A stretch of DNA of 64,000 nucleotides from Pseudodesulfovibrio sp. S3 (GCF_004025585.1 NZ_QTZO01000008.1:100595-164594), one strand, 5' to 3'. Counted from the stretch's first letter, positions 9,644 through 18,767 are shown. Numbers and translations: made by a program. The notes: generated from the letters alone by a model not told the origin.

Positions 9644-10404
9644 TGCTGAGTGTGGATATTACCAAACGACTGAAGCATTTTGATCTGGAGTTGGGCTTTT
9701 CCTGCGCTCCAGGTGAGTTGACAGCAGTGATCGGCCCGTCAGGCGCCGGGAAAACCACACTCGTCAGGTTGCTTGCAGGGTTGGAGAAGCCGGATTCCGG
9801 GCGGATCACCTTTGGCGAAACCGTCTGGGCCGACACCGATGCACGTGTGTTCGTTCCGGCCCGGAAACGGGGGCTGAGCCTGGTCTTTCAGGATTACACC
9901 CTGTTCCCGCATCTCAATATCCGCAAGAATGTGGCTTTTGCCGCGCCAAATCCGGAACGGGTCGAGGAACTCATGGACATGTTCGGCATCCGGCACCTTG
10001 CGGCAAGCAAACCAGCCTCGATCTCCGGTGGCGAGCGCCAACGGGCCGCCTTTTGTCAGGCCCTTGCCCGCGAACCTGTCCTGTTGCTGCTTGACGAACC
10101 CTTTTCCGCCCTTGATGTGGCAAATCGCAGGAATCTGAGGAGCTGTCTCAAGGAATTGAAAAGTGAACTGAATATTCCCATTCTTCACGTGACCCACGAC
10201 CTGGAGGAAGCCGTGTTTCTCGGCGACACCATCATGGCCGTGGAGAATGGTTCGGAAGCCCCGGATTGGTTGCAAAGGCAGAGCTTGTTGAGTCAGGAGG
10301 CCGTTGCAACTCCAGGATTCCAGGGGCCGGACCATGAGGAAAGACGGAGTTGCGAACAGGAAAAGGGCTACGCCCTCAACCGGGCGCTTCAGGGCTGCGG
10401 TTGA
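9640..10404 (+). CDS. modC: Molybdate ABC transporter ATP-binding protein, short form
   Basis: The 254-residue ATPase has Walker A GPSGAGKTT, Q-loop FQDYTLFPHL, signature ISGGERQR, Walker B LLLLDEPFSALD and the switch His in HVTHDLEEA. It energises ModB. E. coli ModC is about 350 residues and ends in a TOBE/Mop molybdate-binding domain. Here that domain is absent: about 30 residues after the ATPase core the protein ends in a hydrophilic, low-information tail. GTG at 9640 overlaps the modB stop; the next codon is ATG and is an equally possible start. Confidence 0.92.
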   Translation: MMLSVDITKRLKHFDLELGFSCAPGELTAVIGPSGAGKTTLVRLLAGLEKPDSGRITFGETVWADTDARVFVPARKRGLSLVFQDYTLFPHLNIRKNVAFAAPNPERVEELMDMFGIRHLAASKPASISGGERQRAAFCQALAREPVLLLLDEPFSALDVANRRNLRSCLKELKSELNIPILHVTHDLEEAVFLGDTIMAVENGSEAPDWLQRQSLLSQEAVATPGFQGPDHEERRSCEQEKGYALNRALQGCG

Positions 10405-10469
10405 GGAATTGAAACGCGCGCCGCAGGGAAAGGATGTGTGTTTGGCCTTTCTCGGGAAGACGATAAGTA

Positions 10470-10502
10470 AAGGCTTGGAAGGTGTTCCTTCCAAGCCTTT
10501 TT
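10470..10502 (+). terminator. Terminator of modABC
   Basis: A 13-bp perfect stem (AAGGCTTGGAAGG / CCTTCCAAGCCTT) with loop TGTT is followed by a short T run. Confidence 0.93.
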
Positions 10503-10565
10503 CCCTGTGGTACTGATCCCTTACACGTGTCAGTCAAAGGGACGGCGCAGAGAGTCCTGTTCCCG

Positions 10566-11084
10566 TTAACCGACGAGTTTTCGGGCTGCTTTGAGGGCTG
10601 CTTCGTAATCAGGCTCTTCGGTTATTTCCTTCAGATATTCTACGTACTCAACCTTGCCGTCTTTGCCGACGACGAACACCGCGCGGGTCAAAAGGCGGAG
10701 TTCCTTGATGAGCGTCCCCCAGTTTTCACCGAAAGAGGCTCCGGCATGATCGGACAGGGTCTGCACGGCTTCGATTCCGGCGGCTCCGCACCAACGCGCC
10801 TGCGCGAAAGGCAGATCCATGCTCACTGTCAGGATCTTCACGTCATCGCCAAGGGCAGCGGCTTCGACGTTGAATCGACGGGTCTCCGTGTCGCATACCG
10901 GCGTGTCCAGGGACGGCACAGCCGCGATGATGAGCACCTTGCCGGTATAATCGGCCAGGGTGACGGGCGATAAATCGTTGGCGGAAACGGTGAACTCAGG
11001 AGCGTTGTCCCCGACTTTGATCTCAGGTCCCATCAAGGTCAGAGGGTTGCCTTGAAAAGTGATTATTCCAGTTCTTTCAGTCAT
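10566..11084 (-). CDS. tpx: Thiol peroxidase (Tpx-type atypical 2-Cys peroxiredoxin)
   Basis: The 172-residue protein matches Tpx over its full length. The peroxidatic cysteine is C64 in PSLDTPVCDTETRRFN and the resolving cysteine is C99 in ARWCG, a spacing of 35 residues, close to that in E. coli Tpx (C61/C95). It reduces hydrogen peroxide and alkyl peroxides using thioredoxin, which suits oxygen defence in an anaerobe. The ATG has AAAGGAG eight bases upstream. It is monocistronic and ends head-to-head with the modABC terminator. Confidence 0.96.
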   Translation of the reverse strand: MTERTGIITFQGNPLTLMGPEIKVGDNAPEFTVSANDLSPVTLADYTGKVLIIAAVPSLDTPVCDTETRRFNVEAAALGDDVKILTVSMDLPFAQARWCGAAGIEAVQTLSDHAGASFGENWGTLIKELRLLTRAVFVVGKDGKVEYVEYLKEITEEPDYEAALKAARKLVG

Positions 11085-11397
11085 GATGGCTCCTTTCTAG
11101 GATTAATTATTTTTTCCGAATATTATTGAGTATTCACGATGGGCCATTGAGGAGTCAACAAGAAACCAAGCTCAGTAGAAGTTGTTTATTTGATTCCCAG
11201 ACGGTCTTCTCCATCGGGGGGCAGTAAATACCGGGAGTCAGGCGGACCATTTGTCGCAGGGGGCGTTGCCATGCCATCAGTCCTTGTGGGGAGCCGTTGG
11301 AAAAACAGTCAAGAGGGAGTTGCAAAGTCCTCCATCTTAGGGCTGCGAGTAAAGACTTCCGGTGGTTTTTCGTGGTTGCCCATATGGCAAAATCTGC
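11085..11397. other. Intergenic region upstream of tpx
   Basis: These 313 bases separate two minus-strand genes. Apart from the tpx promoter I see no gene, repeat or strong hairpin. The mscS stop lies at its left edge with no obvious terminator. Confidence 0.5.
11129..11158 (-). promoter_or_regulatory. Putative tpx promoter
   Basis: TTGACT (11153-11158) and AATACT (11129-11134) are 18 bases apart on the minus strand, about 45 bases upstream of the tpx start. Confidence 0.45.
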
Positions 11398-12474
11398 TTA
11401 CTCGCTTTTGCGACCGGTAATTTGTTCACGTTCTTCCGGTATGGATATTCGACGTTTGGGCAACCATTCCGGATACTGTGTCCGCATGTATTCGACAAGG
11501 GCCTCCCGAAGCAGGCAGCGCAAATCCCAAGCGGACGAGGCGTCAGGGGAGCTGACTATCGCACGCAGGGTGAGCGTTTCAGGCCCGGCGTCAGTCACCT
11601 GAAGGACGCAGGTCTTGCCATCCCACAGGGGTTTTGCCTGGATGCAGAGGCGGTTGAGCTCTTCACGCAAAGGCTCCAGCTGAACCGTGTAGTCTGCGTG
11701 GATAAAAACAGACCCGATTATGTCGGCATTTTTCTTGGTCCAATTTTGAAACGGTGTCTCTAGAAAATAGGTTATCGGGACGATGAGCCTTCTAAGATCC
11801 CATGTCTTTACCACCACATAGGTGAAGGTTATTTCCTCTATCCGTCCCCATTCCCCCTCAACGATGACCACATCATCCAGATTGATCGGATGCGAAAGGG
11901 CGACCTGCAACCCGGCGACCATTGCTCCAAGGGTTTTTTGGGCGGAAAATCCCAACACGAGGCTGGCAACACCGGCTGAGGCCAGCAAGGTGCCTCCAAG
12001 CATCTTGAATTGATCAAAAAGCATCAATATGCAAGCGGTGGTCAACAGCCAAATGAGAATGACGATGATTCTTTGGAGAACCTTGACCTTGGTTCGGACT
12101 TGTCGAGCTTCCAGGTTGTCTTTTACGGAGGTGTCGTATCGGCATTCGGTCATGTCGGAAAGCAGGTACACGACCATTGTCCCTGTCCAGCCAGCCAGAA
12201 GAATCAAAAGAATGCTCAAAAGAGTGCTGACCATTGCCGCTGTCTTTCCCTCCAGGCCGGCAATTGGCACGAGTATGACAAGGAGCAGCACAATACCGGC
12301 AAAAGGGGCCAGTGTTCGTCCTCTTTTCTTCAAAGAGTCGGAAAGCGCCTTTTTCAGGCTGGCATTTGAATCACGCGCCTTGCGTGTTGAAGACCACCCC
12401 CATACAATTCCTGCGAGAATGACAATTGCCAATCCGATTCTCGCCGACCATGCCGCAAAACTAACGGTTTCCAT
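11398..12474 (-). CDS. Mechanosensitive ion channel of the MscS family
   Basis: The 358-residue protein has four hydrophobic segments (about residues 8-27, 55-74, 80-105 and 135-155). The pore-lining helix and MscS domain follow: GGTLLASAGVASLVLGFSAQ, then KTLGAMVAGLQVALSHPINLDDVV and WGRIEEITFTYVVVKTWDLRRLIVP. These are the most conserved parts of MscS. The channel opens under membrane tension to release solutes during hypo-osmotic shock. The extra N-terminal segments and the C-terminal soluble domain match the medium-length MscS-like class rather than the 286-residue E. coli MscS. The gene is monocistronic. Confidence 0.92.
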   Translation of the reverse strand: METVSFAAWSARIGLAIVILAGIVWGWSSTRKARDSNASLKKALSDSLKKRGRTLAPFAGIVLLLVILVPIAGLEGKTAAMVSTLLSILLILLAGWTGTMVVYLLSDMTECRYDTSVKDNLEARQVRTKVKVLQRIIVILIWLLTTACILMLFDQFKMLGGTLLASAGVASLVLGFSAQKTLGAMVAGLQVALSHPINLDDVVIVEGEWGRIEEITFTYVVVKTWDLRRLIVPITYFLETPFQNWTKKNADIIGSVFIHADYTVQLEPLREELNRLCIQAKPLWDGKTCVLQVTDAGPETLTLRAIVSSPDASSAWDLRCLLREALVEYMRTQYPEWLPKRRISIPEEREQITGRKSE

Positions 12475-12892
12475 ATCTGTCCCCTGTTGTCATCTGAAGA
12501 TACTGTGATCCGGGTTACTATAGATATGGACAGTTGGTCCAGTTTTCAGGCGGCATTGTTCTTTTATCAGGAATTCACCTTTTTAGTCCGGCCAAGATAT
12601 GTTTTACGCCGTAGTGCGTGAGGGGGATATTGGGGCGTGGTTTGGGCAGGAACCCGGCGGAGGCAAGAGTTTTGAATGTGAAAAATGATGATGAGTGCGG
12701 TTGGGCCTGTGAAACCGCACGGCGGAGGATGGTGACCGCTTAAGCAAGGGCGGTCCGGGAGGCGTGTCGTATACAGGTGTCCGATGTGCTCGGGGGGGAG
12801 ACACTATGGAGGGGCGGCCCGTTCTTTTGTCCGTTGAGAGTGCAGGGTTCAAAAGGAAGTGACCATTTAACATGCCGGAATACAACATGAAA
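12475..12892. other. Non-coding stretch with several inverted repeats
   Basis: No gene is convincing here. Inverted repeats include GTGCGGTT/AACCGCAC (12695-12702 with 12713-12720), GACCGC/GCGGTC just to its right, and TGGAC/GTCCA (12527-12531 with 12537-12541), the last some 50 bases upstream of mscS. A 29-codon frame from ATG 12599 lacks a ribosome binding site. The region may carry the mscS leader and promoter. Confidence 0.4.
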
Positions 12893-12921
12893 AAGGGTTG
12901 CAGCTATTTGCTGCAACCCTT
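12890..12921 (-). terminator. Intrinsic terminator of the second tRNA-Leu
   Basis: A 12-bp stem (AAGGGTTGCAGC / GCTGCAACCCTT) with a 5-base loop is followed by a run of T on the minus strand. It is almost identical to the terminator of the first tRNA-Leu. Confidence 0.9.
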
Positions 12922-12930
12922 GTTCTTTAC

Positions 12931-13017
12931 TGGTGCCTGAGAGAAGACTCGAACTTCCACGGAGTTGCCCCCACTGGCTCCTGAAGCCAGCGCGTCTACC
13001 AATTCCACCACTCAGGC
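12931..13017 (-). tRNA. tRNA-Leu, anticodon CAG (second copy)
   Basis: The 87-nt gene includes an encoded CCA. The acceptor stem is GCCTGAG / CTCAGGC, the anticodon stem CTGGC / GCCAG and the loop TTCAGGA, so the anticodon is CAG again. The variable arm GGGG/CTCC differs from that of the copy at 7854-7940, while the D arm, T arm and terminator are nearly the same. This indicates an old duplication. Confidence 0.96.
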
Positions 13018-13034
13018 ACGATCAGGAGAAATGG

Positions 13035-13063
13035 CTTATATATGGCCTTGAGTTGGTTGGCAA
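13035..13063 (-). promoter_or_regulatory. Promoter of the second tRNA-Leu
   Basis: TTGCCA (13058-13063), a 17-base spacer and TATAAG (13035-13040), 18 bases upstream of the tRNA 5-prime end. Confidence 0.7.
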
Positions 13064-13174
13064 GCAATTTTTGTCAAGAAAGTTCACTGCTCGGACCGGT
13101 GAAGGCTGGGCAGGGGGGATCATCTTGAAAATCCTACTGAAATACACTAGGTTGCTGTGGAAATGAGGAAGTAA

Positions 13175-14083
13175 ATGATGGAGAATTTCCTGTTGCTGGG
13201 CGTTTGCTTTTTGTTGGGTATCGGTCTGCGGGTATCCGGTGTCGTCGACGAGAAGGGGCCGTCCGTCCTGAACGCGATCATCATTTACATGTCTCTGCCC
13301 GCCCTGGCTTTGCTTCATGTGCACGAATTGCCTTTGGGGCCCGAATTGATCCTGCCTGCGGCCATGGCCTGGATAGTCTTCGGCGTAGGCTATGCTTTTT
13401 TCATGCTCGTTGGCCGCAGGTTGGGGATGGACAAGAAAACCATCGCCTGCCTGATCCTGACCGCGGGTCTCGGTAATACCTCCTTTGTGGGGCTGCCCAT
13501 GATCGAGGCGTTCTTTGGTCCCGAATACCTGGGCGTGGGCGTATTGTGCGATATGGCGGGCACATTCATGGCCTTGGCCATCCCAGGCATCATTCTGGCC
13601 GCCAAGGTGTCGGGGCAGGATGTGAACGGACGGGAGCTTGCCAGGAAGGTTCTGCTGTTTCCACCGTTCCTGGCCATTGTATTCGGTTTCGCCATGCACC
13701 CAGTGCCGTACCCTGAATGGGTGGCCGGCATCCTGTCCCGGCTGGGTTCGACCCTCAGCCCCCTTGCCCTGCTGTCCGTGGGCCTGACGCTGCGGTTCAG
13801 TGCCATCAAGGGCAATGGCCGGGATCTGGTCATCGGTCTGACCTATAAGCTGATCCTGGCTCCGGTCCTGATCTTTGTCCTGTATATCTGGGGCGTTGGT
13901 GCCGACGATGTCATCGCCAAGGTGACGGTCTTCGAATCGGCCATGGGACCGATGATCACCGGGGGCATCATTGCCATGACCTATGGCCTTCGTCCCTCTC
14001 TGGCTGCGACCATAGTCGGCGTGGGGATACTGCTTTCCTTCATGACGCTGCCGGTCTGGTACTTGGTGCTCATGGCCGTGTAG
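13175..14083 (+). CDS. AEC-family (auxin efflux carrier-like) permease
   Basis: The 302-residue protein has about ten hydrophobic segments in two bundles of five, the AEC fold. Typical features are the N-terminal pattern FLLLGVCFLLGIGLR, the central GLGNTSFVGLPMIEAFFG, with the conserved N-x-x-F-x-G-x-P core, and the repeat-half motif near ESAMGPMITGGIIAMTYGL. Characterised bacterial members transport small organic acids such as malate or malonate; the substrate cannot be read from sequence. The start is ATG at 13175 or 13178 after GAGGAAG. The gene stands alone and converges on the chemoreceptor. Confidence 0.9.
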   Translation: MMENFLLLGVCFLLGIGLRVSGVVDEKGPSVLNAIIIYMSLPALALLHVHELPLGPELILPAAMAWIVFGVGYAFFMLVGRRLGMDKKTIACLILTAGLGNTSFVGLPMIEAFFGPEYLGVGVLCDMAGTFMALAIPGIILAAKVSGQDVNGRELARKVLLFPPFLAIVFGFAMHPVPYPEWVAGILSRLGSTLSPLALLSVGLTLRFSAIKGNGRDLVIGLTYKLILAPVLIFVLYIWGVGADDVIAKVTVFESAMGPMITGGIIAMTYGLRPSLAATIVGVGILLSFMTLPVWYLVLMAV

Positions 14084-14116
14084 CAACAGCCGGGGATGAT
14101 GGTTTTGCAAAAGCGT

Positions 14117-14156
14117 CGGGCCGGGAACGCATTGCAATTATTGCGTTCCCGGCCCG
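14117..14156. terminator. Strong hairpin between convergent genes
   Basis: A 15-bp perfect stem (CGGGCCGGGAACGCA and its complement, 14117-14131 with 14142-14156) encloses 10 bases. There is only a weak T run on the minus strand (ACGCTTTT). It probably serves both the AEC permease and the chemoreceptor gene. Confidence 0.7.
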
Positions 14157-14177
14157 GTATGGTGTCAGGAGGGGAGG

Positions 14178-15917
14178 CTAGAACCGCTCGAAGTCCCCGT
14201 CTGCGTCCGAGTCCATGTCCAGCGAGAAACCTGATTCGTCCGAGGCGGGCGTCGCTCTTGGGGGCTGCTTTGCTGTGGATGCGGATGGCAATTTCGCAAC
14301 AGGTGTCTTTGCGGCTGGTGCAGTGCGGGGGACGCGTGTGGTTCTGACCAGGGGCGCTCCCTGGGAGCCGATGTTGAAATACTGCATGCCCTGCTGCAAT
14401 TGGGTCGCCTGATCCGTGAACTCCCTGGCCGTGGCGGCCAGCTCTTCGGAAGCGGCGGCATTCTGTTGAATGACATTATCCAATTCCTGGATGGCCTTGT
14501 TGATTTCATGGGCGCCTGCGTTCTGCTCGGAACTGGCGGCGGAGATTTCCTGTACCAGGTCCGCAGTCTTGCGGATGTCGGGAACCATCTTGGTCAGCAT
14601 TGCTCCGGCCTCGTCGGCCTTGGCCAGGGTGCTTGAAGAAAGGTCACCGATTTCTGCGGCAGCGATTCCGCTTCGTTCGGCCAGTTTGCGTACTTCGGCC
14701 GCGACCACGGCAAATCCCTTGCCTGCTTCACCGGCCCTGGCTGCTTCAATGGCCGCATTCAGGGCCAGCAGGTTGGTTTGGCGGGCGATTTCTTCGATTA
14801 TGGAGATTTTATCAGCGATATGCTTGATGGAATTGACGGCTTCCATGACTGTGTCGCCGCCCCGTTGCGCGTCCTGGGCAGTCTGGTTGGCCATGCGTTC
14901 GGTCTGGGTGGCGTTTTCCGTATTCTTGCTGATCTGCCCGATCATCTCCTCCATGGCTGCGGAGACCTGTTCCACCGAGGCGGCCTGGCGGTTTGCGCCG
15001 TCGGCCAGCGTCTGTGCGGAACTGGTCACTTCTGTGCTGCCCGAGGCGACCTGATCGGCGCCATACTTGGCCTGCCCCACTGCATGGCGCAGCCTGTGCA
15101 CCATCTCGGCCAGTGACGCAGTCAATTTGCCTGGTTCATCCTTGTATTCCGTGGAGATGTCTTGTGTCAGATCGCCGGAAGCCACCTGGTCGGCCAGTTC
15201 GACCGCCTCGTTGAGAGGCTGGATGATGGAACGGACTATGAGCAGGCAGAACGGCAGGATGACGAGGAGGAATATGCCCAGGATGACGCCGCCGATGCTC
15301 CAGATAAAGGTTGAGACCAGATTGTCTATGTCGGCCATGATGGTCTGCTTGTCGTTTTCGACATTATCCAGGTAGACCCCGGTGCCGATCCACATGTCCG
15401 TGCCCGGAATGAGCGTGGCGTACGAGAGCTTGGGCTGGTCGCCCTTGTCCGGCTTGGGCCAGATATAGGTAAGGAAGCCACCGCCGTTGTGGGCCAGTTT
15501 GTTCAGTTCGACGACCAGTTGCACGCCGTTGGGATCCTTGAGATGGCCCAGGTCCTTCCCTTGCAGGGAGTGGTTGGGCGGCAGGGCGATGTTCACTGTC
15601 TTGTCATACACGAAGAAGTATCCGGAATTGTCGTCTTCGAAGCGGATTGTGTCCACCAGCTTGCGGATGACTGTGATCTTGGTGTCAAGGTCCGGGATGT
15701 CGGCAATGGCTTCGGCTATGCTGTCGGCCATGGCCTGGGTGGCCACGTGGATCTTTCGTTTCTCTCCTTCGAGCATGGCGGTAGTGGAACGTTCCACGCC
15801 GATATCCTTGACCTTGCTTACTCCGTTGAGGAAGGCGAGGGTGAATCCTATGGTAAAGACCACGATGCTGCATATGAGGAGCAGGATGCGGACTTTGATT
15901 GTGATTTTTCTGAGCAT
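14178..15917 (-). CDS. Methyl-accepting chemotaxis protein with single Cache sensor domain
   Basis: The 579-residue receptor has a transmembrane segment at about residues 12-32 and a periplasmic sCache_2-type domain. The diagnostic stretch includes [17 protein letters not shown] and [19 protein letters not shown] second transmembrane segment, a HAMP linker ([18 protein letters not shown]) and a cytoplasmic signalling domain follow. The hairpin tip reads [20 protein letters not shown], then [20 protein letters not shown]. The tail is Pro/Ala-rich and ends in an acidic [13 protein letters not shown], not the CheR-binding pentapeptide. I chose ATG at 15917 after GGAGAG; an upstream start at 15950 would lie in a palindrome. 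Domains of this type often bind carboxylates; the ligand is unknown. Confidence 0.94.
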   Translation of the reverse strand: MLRKITIKVRILLLICSIVVFTIGFTLAFLNGVSKVKDIGVERSTTAMLEGEKRKIHVATQAMADSIAEAIADIPDLDTKITVIRKLVDTIRFEDDNSGYFFVYDKTVNIALPPNHSLQGKDLGHLKDPNGVQLVVELNKLAHNGGGFLTYIWPKPDKGDQPKLSYATLIPGTDMWIGTGVYLDNVENDKQTIMADIDNLVSTFIWSIGGVILGIFLLVILPFCLLIVRSIIQPLNEAVELADQVASGDLTQDISTEYKDEPGKLTASLAEMVHRLRHAVGQAKYGADQVASGSTEVTSSAQTLADGANRQAASVEQVSAAMEEMIGQISKNTENATQTERMANQTAQDAQRGGDTVMEAVNSIKHIADKISIIEEIARQTNLLALNAAIEAARAGEAGKGFAVVAAEVRKLAERSGIAAAEIGDLSSSTLAKADEAGAMLTKMVPDIRKTADLVQEISAASSEQNAGAHEINKAIQELDNVIQQNAAASEELAATAREFTDQATQLQQGMQYFNIGSQGAPLVRTTRVPRTAPAAKTPVAKLPSASTAKQPPRATPASDESGFSLDMDSDADGDFERF

Positions 15918-15930
15918 GGTACTCTCCAAG

Positions 15931-15947
15931 ATTGATATTTTATCAAT
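15931..15947. promoter_or_regulatory. Perfect 7+7 bp palindrome at the chemoreceptor ribosome binding site
   Basis: ATTGATA-TTT-TATCAAT lies immediately 5-prime of the GGAGAG ribosome binding site of the chemoreceptor gene. It could be an operator or an mRNA hairpin. It is AT-rich, unlike the surrounding DNA. Confidence 0.5.
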
Positions 15948-16108
15948 CATATCATGGTTTGTGCGTTCAAAGCTAGAGTCTTGATAATATTATAATGAGG
16001 TGTGAATGAAGTTCGGAGCCGCATAAGGCCTCTTGTCCGATGAAAGATGCCGGAGGATATGGGGAAAGGGGCTTCAGGGGAGTTCCATCCCGGTCGTTTT
16101 CCTGTTAA

Positions 16109-17335
16109 ATGAGGCCTGTGACACACTTTAAAGATTATTCCCAACTGTCGAAATACCTGGACGGGCTTGGCCTGTTCCACATGGACCTGACCCTGGACCG
16201 GATGCAGCGCTTCTGGATGGCGCACGGTATGCCTACCCTACCCGTTGTGCATATTGTCGGAACCAACGGCAAGGGGTCCACCGTCGCCTTTTTCAGCTCT
16301 TTGGCCCGTGCCCACGGGCTCAAGGTCGGCTCTTTCACTTCGCCCCATTTCCTTTCGCCAAGGGAACGGGTGCAGGTCAACCGACGAATGCTCTCCGAAA
16401 AGGATTGGGTGGAATTGGCCAATGACATCCTGTCCGTGCCGGGCGGTGATTCTCTGACCTATTTCGAATTTCAGACCTGTCTTGCCATGCTTGCCTTCCG
16501 GCGTGCGGAGGTGGACGTGGCCATCATGGAGGCCGGATTGGGCGGTCGCTACGACGCCACCAATGTCTTTCGGCCCGGCCTGACCTTGTTCACGCCCATG
16601 GGGATGGATCATGAAAAGGTGCTTGGTTCGACCCTTGCGGAGATCGCCCGCGACAAGGCCGGCGCTCTCCGTGAGGGAGGGCAGGGGCTGACCGGATTCC
16701 AGGAGGCTGAGGCCATGATCGAGCTGGAAACCAGGGCAGAGGCGGTCAGGGCACGGCTTATTCATGCCGTGGATGTGGCTGAGCCGGTACGCAACCTCAA
16801 GCTGGGCCTCAAGGGTATTCATCAGACGGTCAATGCCCATCTTGCTCTGGCCGGTTGGCGCTGGTTTGCGGCCACCCATGGGGTCAAGAGCAGTTATCAG
16901 GGGGAGGTCTTCGGCCTGGAGAGTGCCTTTCTGCCCGGACGGTTTCAGTTGGCGGAAGTGGCTGGCCGGGCCATCCTTTTGGATGGAGCCCACAACGCCC
17001 ATGCCATGGTCGCCCTGAAGGCCGCCCTTGAAGCGGAAGACATGAAGCCCGACAGCATGATTTTCACCTGCCTGAAAGACAAGGATTTGACAGCCATGCT
17101 GCCGTTGGTCCGTGAACTGACAGCGGGACCGATACTGGTCCCGGCCATGAAGAATGAGCGTGCACGGGATAATCGGGAATTGGCGGCGGAGATAGGAAGC
17201 CGGGCCGTTGCGCTGGACTCCATGGAAACGGCCCTTGCAGCGGGGTCTGAATGCTCGGGAACGACGCTGGTTTGCGGGTCCTTGTATTTGTTGGCGGAGT
17301 TTTATACCCTGTATCCTCGTTTACTCACCCCTTAG
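16109..17335 (+). CDS. folC: Bifunctional dihydrofolate / folylpolyglutamate synthase
   Basis: The 408-residue protein has the Mur-ligase-like fold of FolC: P-loop GTNGKGST (residues 51-58), SFTSPHFLSPRERVQVN, the FEFQT motif and EAGLGGRYDATNVF, then the C-terminal domain with LDGAHNAHAM. It adds Glu to dihydropteroate and to reduced folates. It opens a plus-strand group folC-selA-M18 peptidase, with 13 bases to selA. No good ribosome binding site precedes ATG 16109; GTG at 16118 is an alternative start, preceded by AGG. Confidence 0.94.
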   Translation: MRPVTHFKDYSQLSKYLDGLGLFHMDLTLDRMQRFWMAHGMPTLPVVHIVGTNGKGSTVAFFSSLARAHGLKVGSFTSPHFLSPRERVQVNRRMLSEKDWVELANDILSVPGGDSLTYFEFQTCLAMLAFRRAEVDVAIMEAGLGGRYDATNVFRPGLTLFTPMGMDHEKVLGSTLAEIARDKAGALREGGQGLTGFQEAEAMIELETRAEAVRARLIHAVDVAEPVRNLKLGLKGIHQTVNAHLALAGWRWFAATHGVKSSYQGEVFGLESAFLPGRFQLAEVAGRAILLDGAHNAHAMVALKAALEAEDMKPDSMIFTCLKDKDLTAMLPLVRELTAGPILVPAMKNERARDNRELAAEIGSRAVALDSMETALAAGSECSGTTLVCGSLYLLAEFYTLYPRLLTP

Positions 17336-17348
17336 CATCGGGATACGC

Positions 17349-18758
17349 ATGAGCACATTTTTCAGGCAACTGCCGTCCGTGGACGAAGTCCTTTCCATGC
17401 TTTGTGACGCTGACGGATTCAGGGACCTGCCTCGTCCGCTGGTCAAGAACCTTGTCAATGAATTCCTGGACATCTGCCGCGAGGAGATACGCTCCGGGGC
17501 CATCGTCGATGCCGGACAGCTTGCCCTGGAAGCGCTTGGTCCGAGGCTTGTCGCCTATGTCAGGGCCAAGTCCCGCCCCCATTTCCGGCGGGTTCTCAAT
17601 GCCACGGGTGTGGTCATTCATACCAATCTGGGGCGGTCCCTGTTGGCCAAATCGGCCATCGCGGCCGTGGTTGAGGCATGCGGCCATTATTCGAACTGCG
17701 AATTCGACCTGTCCACCGGGCAGCGCGGCAGCAGATACTCCCATGTGGAAAAGCTTCTGTGTGATATTACCGGCGCTGAAGCCGCTTTGGTGGTCAACAA
17801 CAACGCGGCCGCCGTGTTCATCATGCTGGAGACCCTGGCCAAGGGGCAGGAAGTGATCGTTTCTCGTGGCCAGCTGGTCGAGATCGGCGGTTCGTTCCGC
17901 ATTCCGGACGTGATGACCAAGTCCGGGGCCATCCTGCGCGAAGTCGGCGCCACCAACCGGACGCATGTGCATGATTATGAGAATGCCGTCAACGACCTGA
18001 CCGGCGCGCTCATGCGGGTGCATACTTCCAATTTTCGGGTGGTCGGGTTCACCAAGGAAGTCAGCCTGCCGGAGATGCGGGCGTTGGGCGACAGATACGG
18101 CCTGCCGGTCATCGAGGATCTGGGCAGCGGCTCCCTGTGTTCCCTGGAAGGGGCGGGTTTGCTCGGCGAACCCACGGTTCAGCAGGTGGTGGCCCAGGGA
18201 GCGGACGTGGTTTCGTTCTCCGGTGACAAGGTGCTCGGCGGTCCCCAGGCGGGCGTCATAGTCGGACGCAAGGAGTATATTGATCGTATCAAGATGAATC
18301 CGGTCAACCGGGCCATGCGCATCGACAAGATGACCCTGGCCGCCCTGGAGGCCACGTTGCGGCTCTATCTCGACATGGACCTGGCCCGGCGTCAGGTGCC
18401 GACCCTGAGGATGATCACCGCTTCGGAGGAGGCTCTGAAGAGCAAGGCACGGCGTTTGGCCGACGCGGTTCGGGATGCCCTTGGCGACCGGGTGTCCGTA
18501 GGGCTGCAAAAGGGAGCCTCCCGGGTGGGCGGCGGCGCCTTTCCTGAATATGACCTGCCCGGCACCATGGTGACCGTGGCTGTCGAGAATATTTCCGCGG
18601 GTGATCTGAGGGATGCCCTGTTGGATACTGATCCTCCCCTGGTGGCCCGGATCGAGGATGATGTCTTTCTCCTGGACCCGCGCACCCTGGCTTCAACCGA
18701 ACTCAAGCTGGTCGCCGAAGCCCTGAAACAGGCCGTGGCCGCCTTGACCGAATCATAA
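17349..18758 (+). CDS. selA: L-seryl-tRNA(Sec) selenium transferase
   Basis: The 469-residue PLP enzyme converts seryl-tRNA(Sec) to selenocysteinyl-tRNA(Sec) using selenophosphate. The PLP lysine is K294 in SFSGDKVLGGPQAG (E. coli K295). Other SelA hallmarks are the N-terminal LPSVDEVL, RVLNATGVVIHTNLGRSLL and CEFDLSTGQRGSRYSHVE. ATG at 17349 follows the folC stop by 13 bases; the frame is open further upstream but only as an overlap with folC. With selB at 21989 it shows that the organism makes selenoproteins. Confidence 0.97.
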   Translation: MSTFFRQLPSVDEVLSMLCDADGFRDLPRPLVKNLVNEFLDICREEIRSGAIVDAGQLALEALGPRLVAYVRAKSRPHFRRVLNATGVVIHTNLGRSLLAKSAIAAVVEACGHYSNCEFDLSTGQRGSRYSHVEKLLCDITGAEAALVVNNNAAAVFIMLETLAKGQEVIVSRGQLVEIGGSFRIPDVMTKSGAILREVGATNRTHVHDYENAVNDLTGALMRVHTSNFRVVGFTKEVSLPEMRALGDRYGLPVIEDLGSGSLCSLEGAGLLGEPTVQQVVAQGADVVSFSGDKVLGGPQAGVIVGRKEYIDRIKMNPVNRAMRIDKMTLAALEATLRLYLDMDLARRQVPTLRMITASEEALKSKARRLADAVRDALGDRVSVGLQKGASRVGGGAFPEYDLPGTMVTVAVENISAGDLRDALLDTDPPLVARIEDDVFLLDPRTLASTELKLVAEALKQAVAALTES

Positions 18759-18767
18759 GGAATTATC

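Noticed and set aside
12599..12688. A 29-codon frame starting MFYAVVREGDIGAWFG
   Set aside because: Protein-like at first sight, but it lacks a ribosome binding site and ends at a cluster of TGA codons; too short to support.
12604..12888. A 94-codon minus-strand frame upstream of mscS
   Set aside because: Pro/Ser/His-rich, overlaps inverted repeats, no ribosome binding site.
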